Shown: positions 1 to 11,769 of the stretch, in pieces
Layout of the letters: each line of letters begins with the position of its first letter
Numbering within the stretch: position 1 is the first letter of the stretch
NCBI GenBank assembly: GCA_040143965.1
Contig: JASJQH010000030.1
Location: forward strand, 1 to 44,430
Length of the DNA stretch: 44,430 bases
Direction: 5' to 3'
From: Basidiobolus ranarum
Lineage: Eukaryota; Basidiobolomycota; Basidiobolomycetes; Basidiobolales
The notes under the pieces: generated by a model
What the model was told of the DNA's origin: nothing
Seen by the model: only the letters and a program-made list of their open reading frames with translations
Database searches by the model: none
Made by a program: the position numbers and the translations under genes

Positions 1-109
1 GATGATCTGCCGTAAGTGTTATGCTCGTTTACCTCCTCGTGCTACCAACTGCCGTAAGAAGAAGTGTGGCCACAGCAACCAACTTCGCCCCAAGAAGAAG
101 CTTAAATAA
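1..109 (+). CDS. UBI-L40: Ubiquitin-60S ribosomal protein eL40 fusion, 3' end only
   Basis: The frame opening at position 2 (an internal Met codon) encodes the last 35 residues of eL40 and stops with TAA at 107-109. The four cysteines of the eL40 zinc-binding fold are visible (CRKC near the start, then two more Cys), followed by the basic tail ending KKKLK. In fungi this protein is made as a C-terminal extension of ubiquitin; after cleavage eL40 joins the 60S subunit. The ubiquitin part, if present, lies left of the window, so the fusion is inferred from family knowledge. Codons are biased towards C-ending forms for Lys/Arg/Asn, as in a highly expressed gene. Confidence 0.93.
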   Translation, partial: MICRKCYARLPPRATNCRKKKCGHSNQLRPKKKLK

Positions 110-544
110 TCTATTTAGCCTATGCCTATATTCACTTTCTTTCGTGTTTTTCTTGGCTGGTATCACGATGAGCGCTACTACATCACTTCATTCTAGCACA
201 TCCTTTTTGTTGTATATGTTTTCATGGTACCTATGTCAATAAAAATCTGCTGACTCGATTTGATTGAACTTTTTTATTTCATTAAGAATGAAACTACTAA
301 GTAGTAGGCTACAGTAGATTCGCACATATATTTGGCTGATACAACCGTCACAAATATTGCCAAATTTTCCACTTTTCCAATATGAAGATATAACTTCACT
401 TTTCCAGGCTTATTCTGTGAGAAAACATGTTCCAACTCCGACCAAATTCGAGAAAGAACATAGCAATTTTGACTCAACTTAATTTCTGTCAGCTACAAAA
501 ACGTACTTTAACTTCCAGTAGGTAAACCTTTAATTTCATTTATC
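110..544. other. Intergenic: eL40 3' UTR and upstream region of exonuclease gene
   Basis: AT-rich, no supported gene. An AATAAA-like signal lies near 239-244 (caataaaaat), suitable for eL40 polyadenylation. The short frames on both strands carry no recognisable domain. Confidence 0.6.
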
Positions 545-1738
545 ATGAAAGACAACTCAAACTTTTTAACAGATAGTAATAGCAAGTACTCAAGTCCATT
601 TCGAAATGTATTGCAGCGTATCGAGACAAAGTGTGTTGAAGAGCAGAAACCCATTGAGGTAAACCGCTTAAGAAAGTATACCCAGCAACTTAGAACCGCC
701 CCGACGACGAATGGAAAGGCTGAGCCTCTCGACACCATTTCTGCTGTAAATACAGAGCTTAGAACCAAAAGTGAAAAAACTTCAAGTCGTTTTGGAAACC
801 TCAATAATCGAGAGTTTTTAAATCAGTCGAGGTTACCTACCGAAGTTTCAAATACACCTTCTAAGGTTAGGTCAAAGAATACGATTATTACGGAGAATCC
901 AATATCATTATCTAGAAATAATGTATCTTCAGAGAAGAGAGTTCGAACCCGGAACCAAGTACTGGTAGTATGTTCACAAGATTTGATTTCAACCGGTCGT
1001 TTCAAAGTGAAAGTCCAAGCTGATCCAACGAAAAGAACACAATCACGGTTCGTCCCAATATCCCAATCAACTCCTCAGTCAGAGAGAAAAGTTAGAAACA
1101 ATGTCATGCTACATATGCCTATACTACCCGACAGGGCCCCTTCCCAACCCGTCGAAGTGAAGGTATTAGGAGGTTATAGAATCTATTTATGCCAATCAAA
1201 GCGTCAATGTGATGAAGCGGTAACCATGTTGCGTAATTCGGTTCAAAATCGTGCTACTCCTTTCTTAGGCTTTGATACAGAGTCTACACGGTATCGTTTA
1301 GGTTCTCAAGTATCAGTTATCCAGCTAGCCTCCTCAAACATGTGTTTTATTTTTCAAGTTGGTCAAATCTATCAATCCACCGGGAAAATCCCCGAATCTT
1401 TATGTAAATTATTAGCCGACCCGACTATCCTAAAGGCCGGCGTCAATGCCACCGGAGATGCAGCATTTTTGAGAAAAGCGCATAAACTGATCTGTGACCG
1501 TATCGTTAATATTGATAGTATAGCTCAAAAGCTAGGCCATAAACATCTTTCGATGATAGAACTTGTTCAGAAATTTGGAGTTGATATGAATCTTGATAAA
1601 ACTTGGAGAAAGAAGAAATGGTCACAGACTCATTTGACTACTAAAGAGGTCGATTATGCAGCAAACGATGCCATTGCCAGTTACCGTCTTTTTGATGCGT
1701 TAATCAAACGTTCTCTTATAGCAAATGTAAAATGTTGA
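545..1738 (+). CDS. DEDDy-type 3'-5' exonuclease (RNase D/WRN exonuclease-like)
   Basis: Single-exon, 397 aa, ATG at 545. Residues 1-200 are polar and low in complexity, probably disordered. Residues about 208-390 form a 3'-5' exonuclease domain: Exo I is GFDTES with metal ligands D244 and E246, Exo II is in NATGDAAFL with D305, and Exo III is YAANDA with Y371 and D375, which makes it the DEDDy subclass. The spacing and the late LxxKxxxxxxxK region (residues 338-360) resemble the WRN-exonuclease/EXD2 family more than bacterial RNase D, as no HRDC domain follows. Expected activity is metal-dependent 3'-5' degradation of DNA or RNA; the substrate cannot be told from sequence. It converges on the Vps3 gene 326 bp downstream. 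Confidence 0.85.
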   Translation: MKDNSNFLTDSNSKYSSPFRNVLQRIETKCVEEQKPIEVNRLRKYTQQLRTAPTTNGKAEPLDTISAVNTELRTKSEKTSSRFGNLNNREFLNQSRLPTEVSNTPSKVRSKNTIITENPISLSRNNVSSEKRVRTRNQVLVVCSQDLISTGRFKVKVQADPTKRTQSRFVPISQSTPQSERKVRNNVMLHMPILPDRAPSQPVEVKVLGGYRIYLCQSKRQCDEAVTMLRNSVQNRATPFLGFDTESTRYRLGSQVSVIQLASSNMCFIFQVGQIYQSTGKIPESLCKLLADPTILKAGVNATGDAAFLRKAHKLICDRIVNIDSIAQKLGHKHLSMIELVQKFGVDMNLDKTWRKKKWSQTHLTTKEVDYAANDAIASYRLFDALIKRSLIANVKC

Positions 1739-2064
1739 AGTTAGTTTGATTTTGAACGTGAACATGTATAACTTTTAATAACATTCGATCTCTTGAAGCC
1801 ATTTATCTGCACCTTATCCAACATTCTCTACATGTAACAGTTAACGATTTTCAATGTCATTTAGATGTCGAAAAGACGCACGTCGGTAACTTATGATGAT
1901 GCAAAAGTTTCTTTATTACAATGAATACAAGAAATCTGTGAGTTATAAAGGAAACACTTCATTTCTCTTTCCAAGATTATTCAACGACATCACCCCTGTA
2001 TCAGCATATATATGTATTGGATATAGTGTGGACTGTTGATTCGAAAGAAGGAGGAGAAAACAAG

Positions 2065-5000
2065 TCAGCATTCTTCTGAACGACAATGTAAATGTACAAT
2101 TTGTCTTCTTCCAAACTTCATCATACATGCAAATATGGCTTCCCCAATGAGTTTGTGACATACTGCACAAGTTAGTTCTGGTGTAACTACTATTGGTGGC
2201 TCATTCATATATGATTCGACCAACTCCGCACTTATCTATTAGTTTGAGAGTAGGTAAGGGGTATTGGTAAGTGATATACTCTAACATAAAATATCAAACG
2301 TTTTGTTTACCATTAAATTACGCCCACGAGCAACTCCCTTGAGTACTTGGTTTTCTAAATGAATGTTCATATTTTTTCTCAATGAACGGATAAGAAACTG
2401 TTGGATGGTATCTATTGACCAGTCATCTGGGATCATTTGGAGCACCTGAGAAAGAAGTTAGCATGTACGAGAAATAAGCAGATGAGAATATGTCATTCCA
2501 CCTACCTCCAATACATTTAAATACGAGAATCTACTGTCAAGAAGACGAGTAATCTGTGGCAGCATTGAATTGCTAAATATATTATATCACGTTAAAAGAT
2601 GTCAAACTGTTTTGGCTCGAAGGATTACAATACTGACCCTTGCTTGCTCATAGTTAGGTAAACTTCTAAAAGTTTATGGAATAGTATTTGTGATTGACTT
2701 CGAGTAGATATCTCCTCAGATTCGTTGGCGGTGTGTTTGTGCTCTACAACAGATTCCACCTGATTGTGAGAAGTATCTGGATCATAAATTCGTTTTCCTT
2801 CATAAATACAGTAAATCTCAGCTCCTGTGTAATCCTTAACATCGTGTACAAGGGTTTTGAGTGCCTTTTCATGCTCTCCCACCTACATCATGATGTCAAA
2901 ATTGGAAGTAAAAAGATATACAATAATACATATAAACTCCTACCCTTCCAAACAAAACGACTCTTTCGATAGTGAAATGTTCGTATTCCAACAATTTTTC
3001 CAGCACAGTATTCACTGCGTAGTATTGAGAAGATTGAAGGAATTTCAAGAGCTGGCATCGCAGTGTACTTGCTTCATCTTTACGCTTTTCCAGGAAGCTG
3101 ACAAAGGTGATAGAGGGCGAGGTAATACTAGCCACAATAAATGAATTTTCTTGATATTCAAGCTTAGAAACAACTTCTTAGATAAATCACGGTCAGAGGA
3201 AATATTATACCTAACTCATGGAGTATGTTTTGAGTATCTTTGTTGTAGATCGTCTTCAAGTCTTCTATGTAGATCGTAACCAGGGATGTATGTCTGTCCA
3301 CGTTCTAGTCCAAAGTTTTAATAATTGAAGGTATTAAAATGATCGAATCGTCCAACATACCTTGTCCTCGCATTGAAAAACTAGATACTCTAGATATTCC
3401 TTGATCCCACCGTTACCATTTTTCTTCAATAAGTTTAAGATTTGCTCTGCATCATATTTAGAAGCCTCCTCTGGCTTCATCCGTATAAAAACCTTTTGTG
3501 GAAAACGAATATTAGATAATATTTATAGTAAATTGGTAGATAACCAATCGAACCTGTGCCCCCAATGAAGGGTTTTTCTCGATCACCCACGGAATATACT
3601 CCAACACTAACTTAGGGTCGCTTAGCTTAGATAGAAGCTCGGCTACTTCAGCTACTCCGCCAAAATGACTGTCAGGTATAGGATCATCGTGGATTCTAAA
3701 TCAAATAATCACAATTTCAATATGTGTAAACCACTGTTTCTCCTATAACGAAATAGTGTTACTTGATCAACAGCTCAAGTGCCTTGTGATATTCCTTGTT
3801 TTCACTATATAGAAGAGTTAAGGGGTAGTATTGCTAGTACTGAGGTTAGCAACGGTTGGTTACCACGACATCCATTGTAATGAATTTGTACCTTTCTTTC
3901 CAAAAGAATCTGCTCACATTCACCCAGTATGCAATCATTCTTTGTCTTCAATAGCTTGTACAAATCTTCGGAATTGTTTTCTGAGTATAATTTGAGTAGA
4001 GCTGTGTCGATCGCCTTTCAATAAATACTTGATCAGTATATCCACACATCTATTCGACAAGACCATCTTAACTACCTGCTTAAGCTCAAACTTCCTTTCC
4101 TTGATCGACTTTGGTCGAGATTTGACTAAGAATCTGACCAAGATTTCTTTAGCATTGGAAATGAGAATGGAGTGCATTTGTTTGATAGATTGGATGGTTT
4201 CCTCGTCCTCAGGTACATCTGAATTGGTGCTGTAATTCTTTTGGATACTGTTGGATACTAGTAACAAAGCGTATTACTACCATATATCATCAGTATATGG
4301 GTAAAGAGTAAAAAGTACCAATATCGTTAATAGTTCCTAAACTTGTAACGTAGGCGTTTAACTTTTCTTCCAGTAATGACGTCTCTGACATGGAGCTTGG
4401 TCCAGAAATATCTGGAAAGAGATTGATCAATACACGAGGATCAAGATTTCCTTTCTGAAATAAACCCAGAGCATCATCAAAAAGCGTCTCTCCTAAATAA
4501 ATGAATCCAGCCTTTCTATAAGTGTACTCGAGTTCATAACGCTATTGATCAAAATGGTAAGTCGATTGATTGTGTATAGAGAAGTTACTTTGAAAAATAC
4601 CATTTGTTCGTCACGTTTGGTGGACATTATTGTACTTCGTGCATCTTCAGCCACATCTAAAGCCTCCTCAACTCTATTGGTATCAAGCAGATTATCTACC
4701 TATATATCATTAGACTAATATTAGGAGTCTGTAACCACTGTCAATACAATAGCCAGGCTAATAAATACTTGGGTGATTAGGGGGAGTGGAGCTAAAGTCA
4801 GAAGGGAATCTTTGGTGATGAGGAATGTTCTCGCCAGTCTTGAGACTTTCTGCGAAACATCAAGTATTGAAGGCACTGAAATTTCAATTCCATTTGTTTC
4901 AAAAATGCTTCGAATTTCCATAGCCCGTGTAAAGCCAAAGGATTGCATTAACTTTTGGTCAAGAAGATTATGAATTTGAACGGTATTATTTCGAAGGAGT

Positions 5001-6375
5001 GCAACTATGTATGGATAATGAACCCCTAAAAGTAAATTGAAATAATTAAGTACATGTAAAGTATAAACGGTATATCTATGTGACTACCTATGGCTCGTGG
5101 ATAACTTGGCCACTGGAGGGTTCCTCTTGTAGGGTCTCCAGAAGATGTGACAAACATTCCAAGAGCTGCTTGTGTTTAGGTTAAGGAAAAAAAACACGAA
5201 TCGGATAAGATGAAAAGAAACACGATTCAAAAAGGATATGAGCACCAGCGGCAGCAGTAGTAAGAAGGAACTCTCCTTTGTCCACTACAGTGACAATTGG
5301 CCTTAACGATGGATTACTGTTTTTAATACCCCATTCAGAGCTTCCTTTTGAGGTTGGAATAAGATCTATAGCACGCGAATTACGAATATCCACTATCTTA
5401 TAAGAATATGCATCCGCAAGGCATAAATGATTCTCAAAACGACATATAGTGACTGCACCATCAGGGAGTGATATTTCCTAAATATACCAGGTAACCATTA
5501 AAATTGACGCTTGACTGACTCCTATGTCTGTGACTAAGAATGCTTACCCGCTCCAACGTGGCACCATCCCCTAATTGATAGAATTGGACAACTCTACGTT
5601 TGACAGCACACATGGACACTCGGTTGTTTTGAGTAGACTTATTTCCTTGATCAAAGCACAGACAAGTTATACCTTTGATAGGTGCCATAATTTCATGGGG
5701 AATAGGACTTAAATCGGGCAGTGTGAAGAATAAAATAGTGGAATCTATATTGCATATGAACATATGAGTACACGAATATGAACAATATATTAGATATACA
5801 TACCACATAGTGCTATGAGCTTGGAAATACTAGGAATTGCAACAACTCTTTCTACTGCTTTTTTACCGACGCCCAGATTACGTTTCTGAATTAGTTGTGC
5901 GTTTTCATTATCCTATTTCAAGTTAAGGAAACGAATGAATTAGCAAGATTCATCGCTACTTATTACAAACGAATATGTCTAAAAGTAATGTACATCATCA
6001 GATAAAGATAGATCGGTTGCTAAATAATGATATATATGACCGTCTGTTGTTCCAACGTAAACATTTTTGTCTAGGAGCGATAAAATATCAAGTCAGTATA
6101 GAACAACTCTGAACCATCTGAATTTAGTGATAGAATATACCAAAAGTTTCCACTGATTCAGCTCCTAATTTTCCGGAAAACAACGATGAGGTTGAATTGG
6201 AGTTAGCTGATAAAGATCTTGTAAGGTTTACTGGTGATAGCGAGGAGTTTCGTGGCGGAAGTCGTGGTGGCGCTGGCTGTTGTGCTATTAACGAAGGAGT
6301 AGAAGCGCTTGATGATTGGTCCTCCGGAAGTAACGTAGAGAGAATGGTTTTCAGTACGAATGGTTGGAATTGCAT
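2065..6375 (-). CDS. VPS3: Vps3/TGFBRAP1-like CORVET tethering subunit, 20 exons
   Basis: My model has 20 exons from ATG 6375 to TGA 2065, about 1028 aa. Exons: 6375-6141, 6070-5994, 5912-5804, 5744-5548, 5477-5240, 5171-5088, 5025-4769, 4699-4601, 4541-4319, 4257-4076, 4014-3892, 3833-3763, 3695-3554, 3492-3361, 3304-3211, 3149-2944, 2882-2638, 2572-2506, 2445-2311, 2235-2065. After a Ser-rich N-terminus comes a CNH (citron homology) beta-propeller (VYVGTTDGHIY, then FFTLPDLSPIP, then LGMFVTSSGDPTRGT). A helical clathrin-repeat-like region follows (KAGFIYLGETLFDDAL, DTALLKLYSENN, GEHEKALKTLVHD). It ends in the Vps39_2-type CxxC...HxxC zinc element (CAVCHK, then HLHC). GEHEKAL and VLQMIPDDWS match TGFBRAP1/Vps3 better than Vps39. 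The family acts in the CORVET complex with Rab5 on early endosomes. Intron 5 is AT-AC (see separate entry); a GT-AG alternative would shorten the protein by 4 residues. Confidence 0.88.
5172..5239 (-). other. U12-type AT-AC intron in the VPS3 gene
   Basis: Read on the minus strand, the intron starts with ATATCCTTT at 5239, contains TTCCTTAAC near the end, and finishes in AC at 5172. Both motifs match the minor-spliceosome 5' splice site and branch-site consensus exactly. The branch A lies about 9 nt before the 3' end. Splicing is phase 1 and keeps the CNH frame (GAQAALGMF). A conventional alternative (GT at 5245-5244, acceptor at CAG before 5165) also keeps the frame but removes 12 more coding nt, so transcript data are needed to choose. 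Length is 68 nt. Confidence 0.75.
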
Positions 6376-7846
6376 GACTCAAACAGCAATTATTATCTTT
6401 TATCAAGCTCAGCAAAAGTCAAAGTAAACGGCAAATTAAGGACATTCACCCAAATGGTAATGTAATGCGTACTACCTAAAGCTCGTAACTATTCAATATA
6501 CCTATGTCGTAAACTTCGAGGAATTATCAATTTCATCGGCATTCAAGCAAAATAACTAAATTTGAATTGTGGCAATTGATTTTGAGTATGGTTGATCCGA
6601 TGGGCAAAACTATGGATATGTTTAAACGGGATACTATCTATCCTGGGCATTTAACAAAATGAATAATTTCTGAATTCCGTGAATTTAGTATTGCAAAGTG
6701 CTTAAAAGGTTGGGAGGGGAATTCTATAATTTCAAGACCTATATACTGGATTTGAACCGATGTGCAAAAAATATAAGCCGATTCCTTTCAGCAACGATGA
6801 ATATATACTTAACTATACCCTTTAGAATATAGAACTTGGCTGGTTGTTAAAGTTTCAACTGAATCAAATATTAGTATTTATCGAATATGTAGACATTCTT
6901 CCTGTGTTAATATTTAAGTTCTCCTACTGCGAAATAGGCAAGTGGCTTTACTTATTCAAATCTGACCCTTTCAATACGTCACGTAAGTCACAGAAACGCC
7001 ACTGCTCTTGTTGCACCTCCTAGACTGCTGTTTTTGAGTAACGACTCGACAACATGAGCATAAGATATTCTAAACCCTAACCCTAAGGTCTAGGTTGAAC
7101 GACTGAGTATAGGAATTACTAAACATCTTATGGTTAAAATGCTATCTAATTGCATATCATTGAGTATGGAAATGATCGGCCATTACCCAACCACCGGTCC
7201 TAACCTAATACATGATGACCCAACCAAAAAATAGCCTAATTGCTAACACAATCTATTTATAGACTCCGATGGCTATCATCAGTTCCGAGAAGACTTCTTA
7301 TTATGTATATGAAAATGGGCCCGAATTTGGCGTTAGTATGGCTTGTGGTTGGCACGATTCTATTGGGGTTGCGTTCGATGTTTTATGATTCCTTCTCTAA
7401 CAAACAATTAAAATTGATGTACCATTGGTCAATTGTGTTCTATTCGACCCGCCGCACGTGGGAATGGAAAATCCATAGAACATGAACGTTATTTATATCT
7501 GACCTTGACTTTGTTGCTTCGAAGAGCATAAAGAAACTCAATAACTGCGAAAGAAAGCGAAGGTACGATATTGATTAATCTTTATCTAAAGAGTGTGGCA
7601 CTTCTTGGATGAGTTCTAACTATATATATAGTCAAGAGAAAGAATGGGGTGTGTTTAAAGTATAATACAATCAATATCAAAGCTGTTGCTTGTTCTTTAG
7701 GAAATAGGCTGTGATACTTGTGTGCTACCATTATGCACACCTTGACGCCAACTAATCCAATGCTTAGATCAGTCTAGTTTTCATTACAGATCTTGATCGG
7801 TCAGGTAAAAACTGCACTAGTGTCATTCCAAATTTTATTCTTTCAA

Positions 7847-7907
7847 CTACCTCTCCTGAGAATCTGACCATACTTTTAACTGCCTCTCCTGAGAATCTGA
7901 CCATATT
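7847..7907. repeat. Tandem duplication of about 31 bp, two copies
   Basis: Two adjacent copies share the core CTCCTGAGAATCTGACCATA, preceded by AACT-C-GC/AC-type variants. On the minus strand the copies encode a repeated MVRFSGE peptide within a 75-codon open frame (7991-7764), but nothing else supports that frame as a gene. Confidence 0.7.
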
Positions 7908-8297
7908 ATGTTTGAAACTGACATTATGACTCTGGACAATCTGTGAACGTAGCAAATTGATCTTGCCAAGCTTTAGTTCACTAGATAACATCGTATTTAG
8001 AATTGAATTCCATCACACTCTAAAACAGTATAGATGACATAACTGTTCCACGTTGGGAATAGTCTAATCCGCTTTCGAATGCGTACAAGCAGTCTCGATA
8101 TTCAAGCGCTTTTTAGGCGAAACGTTACTCCTACCACGAGCATTTTACATTAACATCTTCATAGGATACAATTGATGGAACGGTTGATACAGCAAATATG
8201 ATTCAGCATATATATGTTTATTGTGATCTAATCGAATGTCAACTATAAATATCGCATTCCGAGGTTTGAAGACTAAATTGGATATTTTGGGAAGCAA

Positions 8298-8510
8298 CTA
8301 AAGACTGGTTGTTTGTCTCTTATGCATTGTCTTCATATAGACATCCCCAAATGGCTTTAGCCGTCCAGAGCGAGCGATTTTTGTTTGTTGTTCACAGATA
8401 TTCATAAGCTCTTGAAACGAATTGTAAGAATAGGAGAAAGTAGACTCAGCCAGATAATCCCGATTCATATCAGATTGTATCAGAAATAGCCCAATCACAT
8501 ACATTGCCAT
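8298..8510 (-). CDS. Possible small single-pass membrane protein (weak)
   Basis: An open frame of 70 codons from ATG 8510 to TAG 8298. The frame remains open upstream to about 8605 without an ATG. Just upstream of and across the Met it encodes a hydrophobic run (LVLLYLTMAMYVIGLFLI) long enough to span a membrane, followed by a polar C-terminal tail. If real, the start is probably in an upstream exon that I could not find. No family is recognised. It may be a chance frame in a gene-poor stretch. Confidence 0.22.
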   Translation of the reverse strand: MAMYVIGLFLIQSDMNRDYLAESTFSYSYNSFQELMNICEQQTKIARSGRLKPFGDVYMKTMHKRQTTSL

Positions 8511-8905
8511 TGTCAAGTATAACAATACTAAATTAGCTGGCAATTTGATTAGCTTGTTAAGGTCACCTAGCCGTAAGAGAGTGATGATATCGATATTCCA
8601 TTACGAATAACGAAGTTTGGAACAACCTACCACGCCATAAAAATATATCACTCGGATCGGCATTGAGAAACTAGACTCGGGTGAAAGCTGAGAGGTTTAT
8701 CACCCGTTACATTAAAAATAAAACCACCATCCTTACCACAATTTTCCCAATAAAGCGTTCTCGTTTTTCTTCACTTCTCTGAACTTTCTAAGGCTAAAGG
8801 GTATTGTAGTAGTGCCTTCTCTAACCCCCTCCCCCAAACGGTTATTTTCCTCTTGCTGAAAATATTTCATTCTTCAACTATCTATTTCCTCAATACTATC
8901 ATTTA

Positions 8906-10567
8906 ATGTCTTACTCTGGCCGTGGTGTGCCCGACTGCACTCTAGCACAAAATATGGAGACTATTCCGTTACATATGTCAAGACTTCAGTTGACCTTGGA
9001 AGCACAGTCAGGAGTGAATAGAGAAAATTGTAGGCTGGCTAAAAACCTTCGAACTCTGAGTAATCCCCAACTTTCAAGAGTTGCTAATACACCTGTATAT
9101 GTTGATCCTATATCTCGCACCACTGGAACTCGAAGTTCTAAACAAGACGGATTACCACCTAAACCTTTGAAAAGTAGTCTAAAGACCTCCTCACGCAATA
9201 AAACAGCAGAGCAAGGAGCAAGTAAGTATTTAACTTTTTATTTTCGCTACGGTAAACACTTTCCCAACATTTATATTTTTACGTTGGTTTATTAGACAGA
9301 GTGATTCGTACAAAAGCTTTTGAAAGTCCTAACAGTTCATTAGAAAGTATATCCGAAAGAAGTGAGCCTGGAGAGTTATCCGAGACTTCAGGAAATATTG
9401 GTATTCCTAGTATCGTATTGCCCGGTCGTAATGAAGACCCTTCACTCACTGGTAATATAAATATTCTCTCTAATGTTACCAAGTAGCTGCATCAAACTCA
9501 ATATTTTACAGTATTTTCACAGAAAAATAGAGATATGGAGTCTCCGAAATTGTCAGCACAATTTTATCTGAATACTCAACCAAGCTCGGATGATGAAGAT
9601 AATATCCCTTTAGCAGCTTTGACGAGAAAAGAACCTATGAATCGGCCCGGTGAAACAGGTAAAACTCACATTTACTTTTGCTTCCATTTACCTTTCTAAC
9701 GCGTTCATATTAGTCAATTTTAAAGCCAAAAACTATGGTCAAGTCCCCCTCGGAAAGAACAAGGAGCGAACTCGATCTGTGTCATTTTCGGCATATAACG
9801 AATTCATTCCCAATGAAGTTGAGTTATATTCTGATGATGATACTAGTTCAGTACATAGTCGTAGAAGGACATACTCTTATGATAACCTTAGAGATATTTC
9901 TAGCGATAGAGAGCACTCCCATTATAATGCACCCCATGTCCAATCGTATATGATGCCTACTAATTTCTCCAGGAGAGAAGCATCACCTCACCCAAGTTTG
10001 ATGATGCCTGTACATATGCCTGGAGAAAGACAAGTGAGATCATACGGACACCGAAGCCCCAAATATCATGAAAGTCAACATGGTCTGCAATATAACAGCA
10101 CACAACCATTTGCAACCCATTACACAACAGCATCATACGAACAGCTTGTAGATACCATGCCACAAGTATCACATCGATACGGTTTCGACTCGAACCGCGA
10201 GAGTCGCAGCAGCACTCCCTTAGCCAATTATCCTCAGCACCAAAATGATCGTTATATTGAAACCTACGGTGATTTTGGTAACAGTCGCGGTCCCGGGACT
10301 TCTGTATATTCGTCATTGTCTAGAACCTCAAGCATGAGATCTGCGTCGACATCATCACTTCCAGCTACCATGTATTCGTATGGAGCGTATGGAAATCAGC
10401 ACAATTCTGGCCCCGTTCCGCATCGAAGTAGTAGAGGCTTGACCGAAGTTCAAACTCGCTCCCCCTCTATGTCACGAATTCCTTCTTCCCATCACCGAAT
10501 GCCGAGTGCTATCTCGACGGACTCTGTAAGATCCTCGTCTAAACCACGAGTTAGAAGCTCACGATAG
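8906..10567 (+). CDS. Ser/Tyr/Arg-rich disordered protein with a C-terminal SxIP motif
   Basis: Four exons: 8906-9221, 9296-9451, 9512-9658, 9714-10567; total 1473 nt, 490 aa. All junctions are GT-AG and the phase closes. The protein is low in hydrophobic residues and rich in Ser, Arg, Pro, Tyr and His, so it is predicted to be largely disordered. An acidic patch (SSDDEDNIPLAAL) lies at the end of exon 3. The C-terminus is basic and Ser-rich and includes SRIP at residues about 460-463 (SMSRIPSSHHR), which fits the S-x-I-P motif that EB1/Mal3-type microtubule plus-end proteins bind. Many RxxS sites could be phosphorylated. I recognise no globular domain. A microtubule plus-end role is an inference from one short motif. 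Confidence 0.72.
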
Positions 10568-11769
10568 TGTCATTCATTCAAATTCATTAATTTCCAACTT
10601 TACTGCTTCATATTGTGCGTTCAGCATCACCGGTATTGGCACTGCGCATTGCTCACGTTAGCTATTTTCTGTTTATCCTTTCTCCCCGTCATAGAATGTG
10701 AATATTTTTATTTCTAACTTTTACCATTACATTTTTCTCTTTTATGACTACTCTTCATATGCCTCATGCATCACTCCATTATGCTCGTAGTACATTTATT
10801 TACCATAGTCCTGAATATTAAATATCGATAATTTTCCACTTTATTCGTGGAATTCTTATCCCTTTGATATCACCATCTCTAATGAATTTTGGTACCAAAC
10901 ACCTATCTTTAGTAATCAGATCGTGATTTAATTTATCCGGGAATTATGCGCACCGTTTATCCGTTTCACTATAATTAATCCCATAGACAAAAGTACGCCC
11001 GACTAATTGGATCATCACATGTAGAGGAATCTAATTAAATCTAAAAGATTTTCATTGGTAGAGAAAATCTCACTCGAAAAACGTTTACTCGGTAGATCTA
11101 ATGGAGATAAGTATAGGCACTAGGAAGTAATATTGCAATAGTTGTCTAGAAATATGGCAAACGTGGGGTATTGATTCTTAACGTGGGATGTGTACTCAGA
11201 TGTTGGAACACAAGTGAGATTTTGGACTGCTCAGTTTCTAAGAATATCGTAAATTGGAAAATCCTGAGAACATTCAGCGGTGAATGTATATTTTCTCACC
11301 TGGTATCCATGCATTTGGGCGTAAGGCGTACTTAAGAACAGTTACGTAGAAGTGCTCCCTATGTCTTCATTTTAGAACAATTACGTAGAGGTGATTTCTG
11401 TGTATTCAATGTTCAACATGTAGTCATAATGTCACAATCCATTCATATGTAACTTGGATTAACTCTATGATATTTTTCCTCTAAATTAGTATGCAATAAT
11501 GTGTGGAATATAGCTCCAACAAGTTACCTTTGCACGTTAGGATCTGCATCTTGTAAGTCACTTCTTTTTTACCACATCATGTGTCATTTATGCGGAAATG
11601 GCACTTGCAATTTCATCAATTCGTTTTAGTTAAAAGTTGCTTAAATTAATGCTAGACGATTGGTAAACACCAAATTTTTTTCTGATTGTGAATAGTGTTT
11701 TTTTTTGTGTATTATTTTAGACTTTGAATCTCGTGTATTGAGTTAACTCCTTTATTACCGTAGTCCAAA
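10568..11769. other. 1.2-kb intergenic region
   Basis: AT-rich and without a supported gene. It contains an imperfect direct repeat of about 35 bp (core AGAACARTTACGTAGARGTG) near 11334-11405. The last 200 bp before NHP2 are T-rich, typical of a fungal promoter or leader. Confidence 0.5.

Larger units (their letters stand above)
6376..8905. other. 2.5-kb gene-poor interval
   Basis: Upstream of both the VPS3 gene (leftwards) and the SxIP-motif gene (rightwards). I find no convincing intact gene. It holds a telomere-like CCCTAA dimer at 7071-7087, a TA run near 7620, a roughly 31-bp tandem duplication at about 7847-7907, and a weak membrane-protein ORF at 8298-8510 on the minus strand. The remaining frames are short and interrupted. 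Confidence 0.5.

Noticed and set aside
940-965. GTTCGAACCCGG, like a tRNA T-loop
   Set aside because: It lies inside the exonuclease coding frame and has no acceptor or anticodon stem around it. No tRNA was found anywhere in the window.
7240-7485. Open frames on the plus strand, one encoding a SPRY-like stretch (YYVYENGPEFGVSM)
   Set aside because: The similarity is short, a stop follows within a few codons after it, and no splice-consistent gene could be built. The longer frame in this region starts at a TTG and has no recognisable domain.
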